Shown: positions 9,150-17,290, numbered from the stretch's first letter. The stretch: 54,566 nt of DNA from Candidatus Fimadaptatus faecigallinarum (GCA_018714445.1 DVNK01000009.1:1-54566), one strand, 5' to 3'. A program made the numbers and translations. The notes: a model not told the origin generated them from the sequence alone.

Positions 9150-9212
9150 GCCCTGGCGCACTCGGAGCATGATTTAACATGTCTTTATGCACACACGCAG
9201 GCAAAAGTGTTG

Positions 9213-9218
9213 TATAAT
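9213..9218 (+). promoter_or_regulatory. Candidate -10 box for the carboxypeptidase gene
   Basis: A perfect TATAAT lies 63 bases before the ATG at 9281. No good -35 is found at 17 or 18 bases upstream, so an activator may be needed, or this is chance. Confidence 0.35.
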
Positions 9219-9280
9219 CCTGATATATGCAACTCGTCGCCCGACTCACCCGGGCAGGGACAAAAAAAGGAGTTTTGATT

Positions 9281-10699
9281 ATGGCTTCATCGCAAACGCG
9301 TACGCGAGTGCTGGCCGTGCTGCTGGCGCTGCTGCTGATGCTGGCAAACGCCGCGACCGCACTGGCTTACGATTCGGATCACCCCGAGGTGTTGACCGAC
9401 TCCGACTTGGTCGCCGCCAGCGCGATTCTGATAGACGGCCACACCGGGCGCGTGCTCTATCAAAAGGATCCCGACACGGTGCGATACCCGGCATCGACTA
9501 CCAAGATAATGACGCTGCTGCTCGCACTGGAAAACGTCGACGACCTCGACGCGACGATTACCATACCCAAAGAGGCCAATCAGTACCCTGAAGGCTCGTC
9601 GCTGGTGGGCCTGTACACTGGCGAGGAGATGACCTGGCGCACGCTCTTGAACGTATTTTTCATCTGCTCGGGCAACGACGCCGGCATAGCGATTGCAGTG
9701 CTCATTGCCGGCAGCGAGGAAGCGTTTGCCGACATGATGAACGAGCGCGCTCAGGAGATCGGCTGCACCAACACCCACTTCACCAATCCCCACGGCTTCC
9801 ACGACCCCGACCACTACACCACCGCGCGCGACCTGGCCATGATAGCGCTGGAAGCCATGAAAAATCCGGAGTTCCGCACGATAGCTTCCACCACCAATTA
9901 CACTATACCCGCCAACAACAAGCGCTCCGAAGCCACCACCAAGTGGACCAAAAACCAGTTCATAGCCCGCAACGATCCCGCGATGCAGTACAAGTACGTC
10001 TACGGCACCGGCATAAAGACCGGCTATACCAGCAAGGCCGGTCAGACCTTCGTGGGCTCAGCCACGCGCGACGGCGTGGATCTGATAAGCGTGGTGCTGC
10101 TGTCCTCGACCGACGGCAAGTGGATAGACTCGATAAGGCTGATGGAGTACGGCTTTGCGACTTACAAGAGCTACGATCCGGTCGCGCTGTACAATCAAAG
10201 CCCGCTGGACGTGTCGGTCAGCGATTTCGCATCGGACGATCCCAGCGGCGGCCTGGTGCGCCTGAACATTTCGTCCAGCTATACCGACCCCATATGCGCC
10301 ACATCTGAGGAAATAGAGGCCATCAACTCCGGCTTTGCCTCGATGCTGTCCACCAACTTCACGCGCGAACTCAAGGCGCCCGTGTCTGAGGGCGAGGTCA
10401 TGGGCACGCTGACTTACACCGCGCCCAGCGGCGACAAGTACTACTTCACCATGACCGCCGCCAACTCGGTCGCCGCCGCGCCCGCGACCGACCTGCCCTC
10501 TATCGACGAGCTTATGCAGCCCGATGAGGCCGCCGGTGAAACCACGACCAGCCCGCTGATCTGGATAGTGCCGCTGGCCGCCGTGATAGGCGTGATGCTC
10601 ATCATGATCGCAATCAACAACGCGCGCACGCGCAGTCGCCGCCGCTCGGCTTCCCGCCGCAGCTACGGCTCCTATGACCCATACCGGCGGCGCAAGTGA
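9281..10699 (+). CDS. D-alanyl-D-alanine carboxypeptidase (DacF/PBP5 type)
   Basis: A 472-residue penicillin-binding protein that trims the terminal D-Ala from peptidoglycan pentapeptides outside the membrane. A signal peptide covers about residues 1-29. The S11 peptidase triad is complete: S72-T-T-K75, S130-G-N132 and K246-T-G248. A PBP5 C-terminal beta domain follows (about 310-410). Instead of an amphipathic helix there is a true membrane segment (about 425-446) and an Arg/Tyr-rich cytoplasmic tail. ATG 9281 has AAAGGAG eight bases upstream and gives a clean signal peptide. It diverges from the two-component operon. Removing D-Ala makes the tetrapeptide donors used by the two L,D-transpeptidases downstream, so the three form a logical set. 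Confidence 0.96.
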   Translation: MASSQTRTRVLAVLLALLLMLANAATALAYDSDHPEVLTDSDLVAASAILIDGHTGRVLYQKDPDTVRYPASTTKIMTLLLALENVDDLDATITIPKEANQYPEGSSLVGLYTGEEMTWRTLLNVFFICSGNDAGIAIAVLIAGSEEAFADMMNERAQEIGCTNTHFTNPHGFHDPDHYTTARDLAMIALEAMKNPEFRTIASTTNYTIPANNKRSEATTKWTKNQFIARNDPAMQYKYVYGTGIKTGYTSKAGQTFVGSATRDGVDLISVVLLSSTDGKWIDSIRLMEYGFATYKSYDPVALYNQSPLDVSVSDFASDDPSGGLVRLNISSSYTDPICATSEEIEAINSGFASMLSTNFTRELKAPVSEGEVMGTLTYTAPSGDKYYFTMTAANSVAAAPATDLPSIDELMQPDEAAGETTTSPLIWIVPLAAVIGVMLIMIAINNARTRSRRRSASRRSYGSYDPYRRRK

Positions 10700-10771
10700 C
10701 ACGCCCCGCCAGACCTTATTATTTCGAACTTATATTTACCGGCAGTACCGTCTCTGCGCGGCCGCCGGCTG

Positions 10772-10797
10772 GCGCGCCCTGCTGACTCGGGGCGCGC
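10772..10797 (+). terminator. Hairpin downstream of the carboxypeptidase gene
   Basis: Arms GCGCGCCC (10772-10779) and GGGCGCGC (10790-10797) pair perfectly around a ten-base loop, 72 bases past the stop. No T-run follows, so termination is plausible but not certain. Confidence 0.4.
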
Positions 10798-10802
10798 ATT
10801 GC

Positions 10803-10819
10803 TGTAATATTTGTGTGAA
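10803..10819 (+). promoter_or_regulatory. WalR-box-like site upstream of the first L,D-transpeptidase
   Basis: TGTAAT-ATTTG-TGTGAA matches the Firmicutes WalR consensus TGTWAH-N5-TGTWAH with one mismatch, in the second half. It lies about 150 bases before the start codon and 35 bases before the shared promoter-like element. Confidence 0.4.
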
Positions 10820-10853
10820 ATCTCATATTCTCACATATATTAGCCGGAATTTT

Positions 10854-10880
10854 GAAACTTGATGTACTTTTTACAGTCTA
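10854..10880 (+). promoter_or_regulatory. Promoter-like element GAAAC-N17-GTCTA
   Basis: GAAAC (10854-10858) and GTCTA (10876-10880) are 17 bases apart, a layout like ECF sigma promoters. The second L,D-transpeptidase gene has GGAAC-N18-GTCTA at a similar position. An ordinary sigma-A promoter using TAAATA as -10 is also possible. Confidence 0.35.
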
Positions 10881-10951
10881 AATATACGTAAGCTCCGCGC
10901 TGACGCGGGCCCCGCGCCGACGCGAAATAATACGCAATGGAGTGATAGCAT

Positions 10952-12448
10952 ATGCACCGCAGATTAATCACGGCCCTGGTCGCGATATTGCTGGCGTTTG
11001 CGCTGGTCATACCCAGCGCGCTGGCTGACGATTCAGTCGGGCTCATCTCGCGGGCCGCGCGCGCCACGGCCACAGCAACCGATAAAGCCACGCCTGAACC
11101 GGACAAGCCCGGCTCCGCGACCGCCGTGCCGACCATAAAACCTGTCTCATCAACCCGGCCCACCGCAACGGCTAAGCCCACCGCGACCAGCCGGCCGACC
11201 GCCAAACCCACCGCGACGCCCACCGCCGCTCCCACTGAAGAGCCGACGATTGCGCCGACCGCGATACCCACGCTCGAGCCTCAGCCCACGGCGACGCCGC
11301 TACCGCTGCCGTTGCGCGAGGATGATCGGGGCGACCTGGTAAAGCAGATACAGACGCGGCTGAGAGAGCTGGGCTTTCTGAACGACACCGCCGACGGCAT
11401 ATTTGGCCCCAACACGCTCAAGGCCGTAAAGGCGTTCCAGGAATTCGTATACGAATACCTCTCGCTCGAGCTGCACTACATCGACCCCAATGCAACTCCG
11501 GAACCCACAGCCGAGCCGACTCCTACCCCGGAGCCGACCGAGGAACCCACCCCAACGCCCACTGAGGCGCCTACCGAACGGCCCACTGCGATGCCTTCGC
11601 TCGCGCCCGGCGAGTCGGCCGCGCCCGGCACACCCGTGCCCGCCACCGCCGCGCCCGCTACATCCACGCCTGCGCCCACGCCCGCGCTGCCCACTGCCAC
11701 GCCCTATGTGGCGGACGGCATAGTCGACGAGCAGGGCTACGCGCTGCTGACCGGCGATGACTTCCCGGCGTACGTATCCGACCTGGAAAAGGGCGCAGAA
11801 GGCACCGACGTGCGCCGGCTACAGACCCGCCTGACCACGCTCTACTACCTGACCGACGGCATAGACGGCATATTCGGCAGCAATACGCAGTCGGCAGTCA
11901 AGTACTTCCAGAAGCACAACGACCTGGAGCAGACCGGCATAGCCGACGAACAGACCCAGCTGAAGCTGTACAGCTCCGACGCCGTGCCCACCGCCAAACC
12001 CACGCTCCAACCCGCCAGCCGCGACTCCAAGGGCAACGGCAAGTCGTACAGCAAGTACAAGCTGGTCATAGACGTGTCCGACCAGCGCGTGTATGCCTAC
12101 GGCTACGAGAACGGCGCATACGGGCCGCTGGCGCGCGTTATGGTGTGCTCCACCGGCACCAAGTCCGATCCTACGCCGCTGGGCACGTACACCTCGACCG
12201 AACGGCTGGGCAAGTGGTACTACTTCACCAAGTTCAAGTGCTGGGCTCAGTATGCATACCGCATAACCGGCCCGTACTACTTCCACTCGGTGCTCTTTAA
12301 CAACAAGGGCGACTCCAAGCCCACTTCCAGCTCAGTGCGCAACCTGGGCAAGCGCGCCTCGCACGGCTGCGTGCGCCTGAGCGTGGAAGACGCCAAATGG
12401 ATCTACAACAACTGCGACGCCGGCACCACAGTCGTCGTGCGCGAATAA
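10952..12448 (+). CDS. L,D-transpeptidase with two peptidoglycan-binding domains
   Basis: A 498-residue secreted enzyme expected to make 3-3 (meso-DAP to meso-DAP) cross-links or attach proteins to peptidoglycan. A signal peptide (about 1-25) is followed by a Pro/Thr linker, a peptidoglycan-binding domain (about 121-170), a second Pro/Thr/Glu linker (about 180-250), a second binding domain (about 280-340) and a YkuD catalytic domain (about 369-498). The active-site block SHGC at 470-473 gives H471 and C473, and a conserved H445 precedes it. ATG 10952 has GGAG nine bases upstream. The linkers should let the enzyme reach through the thick wall. A paralogue lies about 780 bases downstream. Confidence 0.95.
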   Translation: MHRRLITALVAILLAFALVIPSALADDSVGLISRAARATATATDKATPEPDKPGSATAVPTIKPVSSTRPTATAKPTATSRPTAKPTATPTAAPTEEPTIAPTAIPTLEPQPTATPLPLPLREDDRGDLVKQIQTRLRELGFLNDTADGIFGPNTLKAVKAFQEFVYEYLSLELHYIDPNATPEPTAEPTPTPEPTEEPTPTPTEAPTERPTAMPSLAPGESAAPGTPVPATAAPATSTPAPTPALPTATPYVADGIVDEQGYALLTGDDFPAYVSDLEKGAEGTDVRRLQTRLTTLYYLTDGIDGIFGSNTQSAVKYFQKHNDLEQTGIADEQTQLKLYSSDAVPTAKPTLQPASRDSKGNGKSYSKYKLVIDVSDQRVYAYGYENGAYGPLARVMVCSTGTKSDPTPLGTYTSTERLGKWYYFTKFKCWAQYAYRITGPYYFHSVLFNNKGDSKPTSSSVRNLGKRASHGCVRLSVEDAKWIYNNCDAGTTVVVRE

Positions 12449-12457
12449 CCCGTCTAT

Positions 12458-12497
12458 GCGCTCCCCGCTGCATGTCATGCGGCGGGGAGCGCGTTTT
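12458..12497 (+). terminator. Rho-independent terminator of the first L,D-transpeptidase gene
   Basis: Arms GCGCTCCCCGC (12458-12468) and GCGGGGAGCGC (12482-12492) form a perfect 11-bp stem, with TTTT shortly after. It begins ten bases past the stop codon. Confidence 0.85.
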
Positions 12498-12514
12498 GTG
12501 TGTCACATGATAAA

Positions 12515-12990
12515 GGCGCGCCGCAGTTGCAATGCGGCGCGCCGCAGACCGCTGGCAAAGCGCACGAGGCAAAGCCGCGCTTTTCGCTGGTCCTCAGTTC
12601 ATGGATTTACGTATCAGGCATACAAAAATACTAAAATGCAAGTCCACCATTGCCGGCACGCAAATGTTGTTTGCGAGTCATAACAATGTAATGTGCATAT
12701 CAGCCTTATGTGCGGGTTTTATGTTCTGCTGATTATAAGTTGCGGCGCACCGCAGTTGCAATGCAGCGCGCCGCAGACCGCTGGCAAAGCGCAAGATGAA
12801 AGACCGCGTTAGTCGCTGGTCAATCCATGGATTAACGCGTCAGGCATACCACAAGGCAAGTCCACCATTGCCGGCAAACGCCCGTTGTACGCAAGTCATA
12901 GCGATGTAATATGCATATCATCCTTATGTGCGGGTTTTATGTTCTGCTGATTATAAGTTGAGGCGCGCCGCAGTTACAATGCAGCGCGCC
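12515..12990. repeat. About 2.1 tandem copies of a 220-229-bp repeat, each starting with a hairpin
   Basis: Equivalent points fall at 12522, 12751 and 12969 (spacings 229 and 218). Each copy begins with a GC-rich inverted repeat around GCAGTTGCAATGC, then a CGCTGGCAAAGCGC block, a CAAGTCCACCATTGCCGGC block and a TGTGCGGGTTTTATGTTCTG block. The third copy is only the hairpin, followed by TTTGTG. No protein frame is conserved. It may be a duplicated small RNA or a decayed mobile repeat. Bases 12991-13095 show nothing further. Confidence 0.8.
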
Positions 12991-13095
12991 TTTGTGCTGT
13001 TACCGCGAGCGAGCCCGCAAATAGCAGCAGTTTATAGTTCAATATATCCGGGCGACATGGCTGTTGTGTGGCTAAGTTCGGATGTTTTAGCGGAA

Positions 13096-13112
13096 ATTAC
13101 AGTCTTTTTACA
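13096..13112 (-). promoter_or_regulatory. Perfect WalR-box match upstream of the second L,D-transpeptidase
   Basis: Read on the minus strand, TGTAAA-AAGAC-TGTAAT fits TGTWAH-N5-TGTWAH at every position. It is 117 bases upstream of the start codon and 29 bases before the promoter-like element. Confidence 0.5.
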
Positions 13113-13140
13113 TTTTTAGCGGAAATAATTCGCTGATTTG

Positions 13141-13172
13141 GGAACTTTTTCTTTTGAAAGTTAGTCTATACT
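13141..13172 (+). promoter_or_regulatory. Promoter region of the second L,D-transpeptidase
   Basis: GGAAC (13141-13145) and GTCTA (13164-13168) resemble the element before the first transpeptidase gene. Overlapping it, TATACT (13167-13172) could be a sigma-A -10 without a good -35, which suits an activated promoter. Confidence 0.4.
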
Positions 13173-13228
13173 AGCAGTATCCATGTCATGGCTCATCACA
13201 GCCTAAATCGCATATACGGGGTGATTTG

Positions 13229-14377
13229 ATGTTCAAGCGCGCACTGTGCATACTGCTGGTACTTGCGCTATCTCTGGCCTGCGCGAGCACCGCGCTGGCT
13301 GACCTGACCAGCGTTACAGACGTCGAGTTCGAGACCCGGCCCGCGTATGGCGTCCGGCCCACCGAGCCGCCGCCAACGCCCACGCCCATACCCACCGCTA
13401 CGCCCGAGCCAACCGCAACGCCCGAGGTCACTGCGACCCCTGTGCCCACGGCCACTCCGACCGCTTCGCCCAGCCCTGAGCCCACTCATGCGCCGCTGAG
13501 CAACGGCAGCCGTGGCGCTGAAGTTTCGGCATTGCAAAACGCGCTGACTCAGCTGGGCTTCTCGACCGAGAGCGCCGACGGAATATACGGCTCGCGCACC
13601 GAAGCCGCGGTCAGCGCGCTGCAATCGTATCTGATGCTGCTCAACGCGCGCGGTCAGGTGAGCTACGTCCGGCTGATAGACGGCATGGCCGACTCGCAAT
13701 TGCTAAAGATACTGCTGGACGACGGCGTACCGGCATACTATGCCACGCTCAGCGACGGCAGCTCCGGTTCGCAGGTCACGCGGCTGCAAAAGCGCCTGAC
13801 CTCGCTGGACTACATGCTGGACATAAACGTGGACGGCGCATTTGGCCCGACCACTGAATCCGCTGTAAAGGATTTCCAGCGCACCAACGGCCTGAGCGCC
13901 ACCGGCATCGCCGACAGCCAGACCCAGAATCTGCTGTTCTCAGCGTCCGCCAAGAAGTGCACCGACCCGAACATCCGCTACCCGTATAAGCTGATAGTCG
14001 ACGTATCGGATCAGTACGTCTACGTGTACAAATACGTAAACGGCTCGTACTCTCAATATGTGCGCAAGTTCATCTGCTCGACCGGCACCAAGTCCGACCC
14101 CACTCCGCTGGGCACATACCGCTCGACCGAGCAGATCAACGTATGGCATTACTTCACCAAGTTCGACTGCTGGGCGCAGTACGCATACCGCATAACCGGT
14201 GCGTACTACTTCCACTCGGTGCTGTTCAACAACAAGGGCGACTCCAACCCGACTTCCAGCTCGGTGCGCAATCTGGGCCGGCGCGCCTCGCATGGCTGCG
14301 TGCGCCTGAAGGTCGCCGACGCCAAGTGGATCTACTACAATTGCCCTGCCGGTACCACAGTCGTTGTGCGCAACTGA
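13229..14377 (+). CDS. L,D-transpeptidase with peptidoglycan-binding domains (paralogue)
   Basis: A 382-residue paralogue of the upstream enzyme. It has a signal peptide (about 1-24), one Pro/Thr linker (about 42-90), two peptidoglycan-binding domains (about 92-150 and 175-235) and a YkuD domain (about 252-382) with SHGC at 354-357, so the catalytic cysteine is C357. The last 130 residues are very close to the first enzyme, with the motifs STGTKSDPTPLGTY and SSSVRNLG shared, while the linkers differ. This points to duplication with linker drift. ATG 13229 has GGGGTG five bases upstream. It should act outside the membrane on tetrapeptide stems. Confidence 0.95.
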   Translation: MFKRALCILLVLALSLACASTALADLTSVTDVEFETRPAYGVRPTEPPPTPTPIPTATPEPTATPEVTATPVPTATPTASPSPEPTHAPLSNGSRGAEVSALQNALTQLGFSTESADGIYGSRTEAAVSALQSYLMLLNARGQVSYVRLIDGMADSQLLKILLDDGVPAYYATLSDGSSGSQVTRLQKRLTSLDYMLDINVDGAFGPTTESAVKDFQRTNGLSATGIADSQTQNLLFSASAKKCTDPNIRYPYKLIVDVSDQYVYVYKYVNGSYSQYVRKFICSTGTKSDPTPLGTYRSTEQINVWHYFTKFDCWAQYAYRITGAYYFHSVLFNNKGDSNPTSSSVRNLGRRASHGCVRLKVADAKWIYYNCPAGTTVVVRN

Positions 14378-14410
14378 CGCGCCGCGATTAGTCGACAGTG
14401 ATATACCCCC

Positions 14411-14446
14411 GCCGCCTCGAAGCTCAACTTTCGAGGCGGCGCTTTT
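14411..14446 (+). terminator. Rho-independent terminator of the second L,D-transpeptidase gene
   Basis: A perfect 10-bp stem GCCGCCTCGA (14411-14420) / TCGAGGCGGC (14431-14440) is followed by GCTTTTATTT. Confidence 0.88.
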
Positions 14447-14703
14447 ATTTAGTCGAACGCAGACTTCACCCGCAGGCGCACATGCACGACGTTACGCGAC
14501 TTGCGCAAAGCAGCGTCTGCCTGGCATGGAGTGTACACCTCATAATGCGCAGTTCTCCGGCATGGCGTGGCATCTGGCGGCATTTCACAACCGACACGGC
14601 ATTCCGAGCGACGCGCATTCGGCCAATTATTGCATGGCATTTGGCGGCGCTTCTCGATTTATATATGCCACATCGCAGTCCAGCTATTGTGTCCGGCAGG
14701 CGC

Positions 14704-14733
14704 GCAAAAAGGCCGCGACTCATGTCGCGGCCC
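14704..14733 (-). terminator. Rho-independent terminator of the nadD-yqeK-rsfS operon
   Basis: On the minus strand, arms at 14724-14732 and 14711-14719 (GGCCGCGAC and its complement) pair around a four-base loop and are followed by TTTTT. It lies 27 bases past the rsfS stop. Nothing is recognisable in 14447-14703 between the two convergent terminators. Confidence 0.85.
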
Positions 14734-14759
14734 AGTTTAAATAAGATAATAACCTTTAT

Positions 14760-15116
14760 TCAGTCCTCGGATTGCTCGAACTCGACGCGATTGGAGCCGT
14801 CGGTCCACAGCCGCTCCAGGTTATAATACTCGCGCTCCTGCTCGTGGAACACGTGTACCAGCACACTGCCATAATCCAGCACCGCCCAGCGCCCCTCATT
14901 GACGCCCTCGCGCCGGCGCGGCGTTTCGCCCAACTCGGCCAGCTTGTCGTCCACCTCGTCGGCCAGCGCGCGCACCTGGTTGGCCGAACGGCCGCTGGCT
15001 ATGACAAAGTAATCCGCTATGATCGTCAGATGCTGCACATCCAGCACCATTACGTTTACGCCCTTTTTCTCATCCAGCGCGCGTGCCGCGGCCAGTGCCA
15101 ATTCCCTAGACTGCAT
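14760..15116 (-). CDS. rsfS: Ribosomal silencing factor RsfS
   Basis: A 118-residue protein that binds L14 on the 50S subunit and blocks subunit joining when nutrients are short. The family block DYFVIASGRSANQVRALADEV is present near residues 33-53, followed by WAVLDYGSVLVHVF. I choose ATG 15116 because GGGAGG lies seven bases upstream; another ATG two codons earlier sits too close to that site. The start overlaps the end of yqeK by 11 bases, so translation is probably coupled. It is last in the nadD-yqeK-rsfS operon, an order widely conserved in Firmicutes. Confidence 0.95.
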   Translation of the reverse strand: MQSRELALAAARALDEKKGVNVMVLDVQHLTIIADYFVIASGRSANQVRALADEVDDKLAELGETPRRREGVNEGRWAVLDYGSVLVHVFHEQEREYYNLERLWTDGSNRVEFEQSED

Positions 15117-15714
15117 CTGCATCCCTCCCCGTATTATTCTGCGCATTAAGGCGCTTAACCCAGACGTAGGCCTGCGCAGAGCGCTCAAACAGTTGCTGGC
15201 CCCGCGCGGTCACGTATGAATTGCTGCTCATCAGCCCCAGTTCCAGCGCTGCGTACAGATCGCGCCGCGCCAGCCGCCGCAACTGCGCCAGCCCGTCAAA
15301 GTCAGCCCGGTACGGCTCTATCATGTCGGCCAGGTATATTATGGCCTCCAGCGGCGCCATGCCCGGTCGCCCAGTCGTATGATACCGTATCGCGTCCAGC
15401 ACCGCCGCGTCGGTCACGCCAAACCGCGTCCGCGCCAGATACGCTCCCACCGGCGCATGCAGCAGCGACGCCGACGCCTGCTCGCCCTCGCTCACGTTGA
15501 GGCCTGCCGCGCGCACTATCTCGCGCATGGTCTCCACGCTCAGCGACTTGGCGTTGTCATGCAGCAGTCCCGCCAGCTGTGCGCGCGCTTCGTTCTCACC
15601 ATGTATCTCGGCCAGCTCGCGCGCCGTAGCCATCACTCCCAGCGTATGCTGAAAGCGCTTGGGCTTTAACTCGGCGCGCAGTATATTCTCGATCTGTTCC
15701 GGCGTCATGCTCAT
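15106..15714 (-). CDS. yqeK: YqeK-type HD-domain hydrolase (diadenosine tetraphosphatase)
   Basis: A 202-residue HD-domain protein. The HD residues H23 (QHTLGVM) and H52-D53 (GLLHDNAK) are in place, and the family member from Bacillus hydrolyses Ap4A symmetrically to two ADP. It starts at ATG 15714, overlapping the nadD stop in an ATGA arrangement, and its TAG stop lies inside the start region of rsfS. Ap4A removal next to NAD synthesis and ribosome silencing is the usual Firmicutes grouping. Confidence 0.94.
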   Translation of the reverse strand: MSMTPEQIENILRAELKPKRFQHTLGVMATARELAEIHGENEARAQLAGLLHDNAKSLSVETMREIVRAAGLNVSEGEQASASLLHAPVGAYLARTRFGVTDAAVLDAIRYHTTGRPGMAPLEAIIYLADMIEPYRADFDGLAQLRRLARRDLYAALELGLMSSNSYVTARGQQLFERSAQAYVWVKRLNAQNNTGRDADAV

Positions 15715-16322
15715 ATCTCCCGTGCTGTATACAGCTTGTTGTCCGAAATGTACTTTGCCACGGCCGGCGGCACCAGCGCCGAAATATCCCGGCCCGCGCG
15801 CACCATGCCGCGTATCTCAGTAGACGATATGTCCGGGCCCATGCCGCGCAGCACGTCTACCCGCGCGCCAAACGTGACCCGCAGATAGTGCACCATGTGC
15901 TCCAGCCGTACCACGTCCTCGCCCGGACGTGGCGCCGCCGCCAGCGCCGCCAGCGCGATTATCTCGCCCGGCTCACGCCACGACGGTATGTCCAGAAACA
16001 TGTCGCCGCCCAGTATGAACACCAGCTCCACGCCCGGCTCGCATGCGTGAATCGCCCTGAGCGTATCGCAAGTGTACGACCGGCCCGCACGCCGCACCTC
16101 CATATCCGAGACTGTAAATCCTTCCATGCCGGCCAGCGCCAGCTCGACCATCTGCAGCCGCTGCCAGCCCGGCACGTCCACGCGCTTATGCGGCGAATCG
16201 CCAGTGGGCATGAACCACACCTCGTCCAGTTGCAGTTCACGCCGCGCCATGCCGGCTATCGCAAGGTGGCCATTGTGAATCGGGTTGAACGTGCCGCCCA
16301 TTATGCCCAATCGCTTGCCCAT
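15711..16322 (-). CDS. nadD: Nicotinate-nucleotide adenylyltransferase NadD
   Basis: A 203-residue enzyme joining nicotinate mononucleotide and ATP into deamido-NAD in NAD synthesis. The N-terminus has the nucleotidyltransferase signature GGTFNPIHNGHL (residues 9-20), and the ISSTEIR block lies in the last third. Length is normal. ATG 16322 has GAGGTGG just upstream. First gene of the operon with yqeK and rsfS, behind a candidate -10 at 16352-16357. Usually obg-yhbY lead straight into nadD; here a gene on the opposite strand and a repeat array intervene. Confidence 0.96.
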   Translation of the reverse strand: MGKRLGIMGGTFNPIHNGHLAIAGMARRELQLDEVWFMPTGDSPHKRVDVPGWQRLQMVELALAGMEGFTVSDMEVRRAGRSYTCDTLRAIHACEPGVELVFILGGDMFLDIPSWREPGEIIALAALAAAPRPGEDVVRLEHMVHYLRVTFGARVDVLRGMGPDISSTEIRGMVRAGRDISALVPPAVAKYISDNKLYTAREI

Positions 16323-16351
16323 CGTCCACCTCGTAAAACTTCCTTTGTTTC

Positions 16352-16357
16352 ATTATA
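16352..16357 (-). promoter_or_regulatory. Candidate -10 box of the nadD operon
   Basis: TATAAT on the minus strand, 30 bases before the nadD start. The hexamer 17 bases upstream is TTTCGT, a poor -35. Confidence 0.45.
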
Positions 16358-16468
16358 CACTACTTGCGCGCAAAACGAAAGAGCCTGACAAAATTTCCCG
16401 CATCGCGGCATAATCCCGCCACAGCGAGGCAAAATATGCCTATACCGCAAAAAGGAGGCTCCCATTCA

Positions 16469-17290
16469 ATGCACGCGCAACGCACCCCGCTGGCGCGCTT
16501 CATCGACCTGAGCGCTTTGTGGTCTTTGAGCCTTATGATATGGTTTTATGTGCTGCTGGCGCGACTCAGGCAGCTTTATCCGGCGCTGCTGCTGGCATGC
16601 GCATGCGCCGCTGCCACGCTGGGGCTGTGGGCGCTGCTTAGACGCGCGCTGATATCGCGAAGGCGCGCCGCGTTGCCCGAAGAGCTGGTACGCCAGTTAT
16701 GCGCCCATGTCGCGCTGATGCCGCCCGATGCCGCTCTGGACGCCCTGGCGACATGGCTGCGCTTCAGCGGCACATACCCAAAGTGCACCCGCGCTGGCGA
16801 CGCGCTCGAAGCGGCCTCGCACGACGGCGAGCTCATCACAATAGCGCTGGCTCAGGTCTGGCCCGATGCGCGCGCCGGCACGACTGAATTGTTGGCGGCA
16901 TGGCGGCGCTGCGGCGGCGACCGTTCGCACACGCAACCTGACGCCCCGCGCATCGCAATAGCCGCCACTGCCAGCTTCACGCCCGAAGCGCTATCGCTCG
17001 CGCGAGAGCTGGGCATAACGACATTAGCCCCCGAAGCGCTGGCTACGGTCATGCGTGCAGCGCTGCCGGTCTGCGGCGAAGCGCGCCGGCGCAAACCTCG
17101 CTGGAGCGTGCTGCGGACGATTGTATCGCGCGCGCACGCAGGCCGGTTCGGCGCATATGCGCTCGGGCTGAGCGTCGCAGGCCGGCTGCTTGGGCTGAGC
17201 TACTTCCGCGCCGCGGGACTGATATGCGCGCTGGTGTGGCTCATCTGCGCCGCGCAACCCCGCGCCGCACGCAGCGACGTCTGGCCATAA
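16469..17290 (+). CDS. Membrane protein with an Mrr-like domain, function unknown
   Basis: A 273-residue protein starting at ATG 16469, with AAAGGAGG ten bases upstream. Two membrane segments lie at about residues 13-32 and 36-58, and a third hydrophobic stretch at about 230-265. Between them is a soluble part in which ASFTPEALSLARELGI followed by LAPEALATVM resembles the end of Mrr-type restriction endonuclease domains (TSxFTxxA...A...I.LxDGxxL..L). The usual catalytic D...QxK core is not recognisable before it, so any nuclease activity is doubtful. It sits on the opposite strand between yhbY and nadD, breaking a conserved gene block. No function is assigned. Confidence 0.6.
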   Translation: MHAQRTPLARFIDLSALWSLSLMIWFYVLLARLRQLYPALLLACACAAATLGLWALLRRALISRRRAALPEELVRQLCAHVALMPPDAALDALATWLRFSGTYPKCTRAGDALEAASHDGELITIALAQVWPDARAGTTELLAAWRRCGGDRSHTQPDAPRIAIAATASFTPEALSLARELGITTLAPEALATVMRAALPVCGEARRRKPRWSVLRTIVSRAHAGRFGAYALGLSVAGRLLGLSYFRAAGLICALVWLICAAQPRAARSDVWP

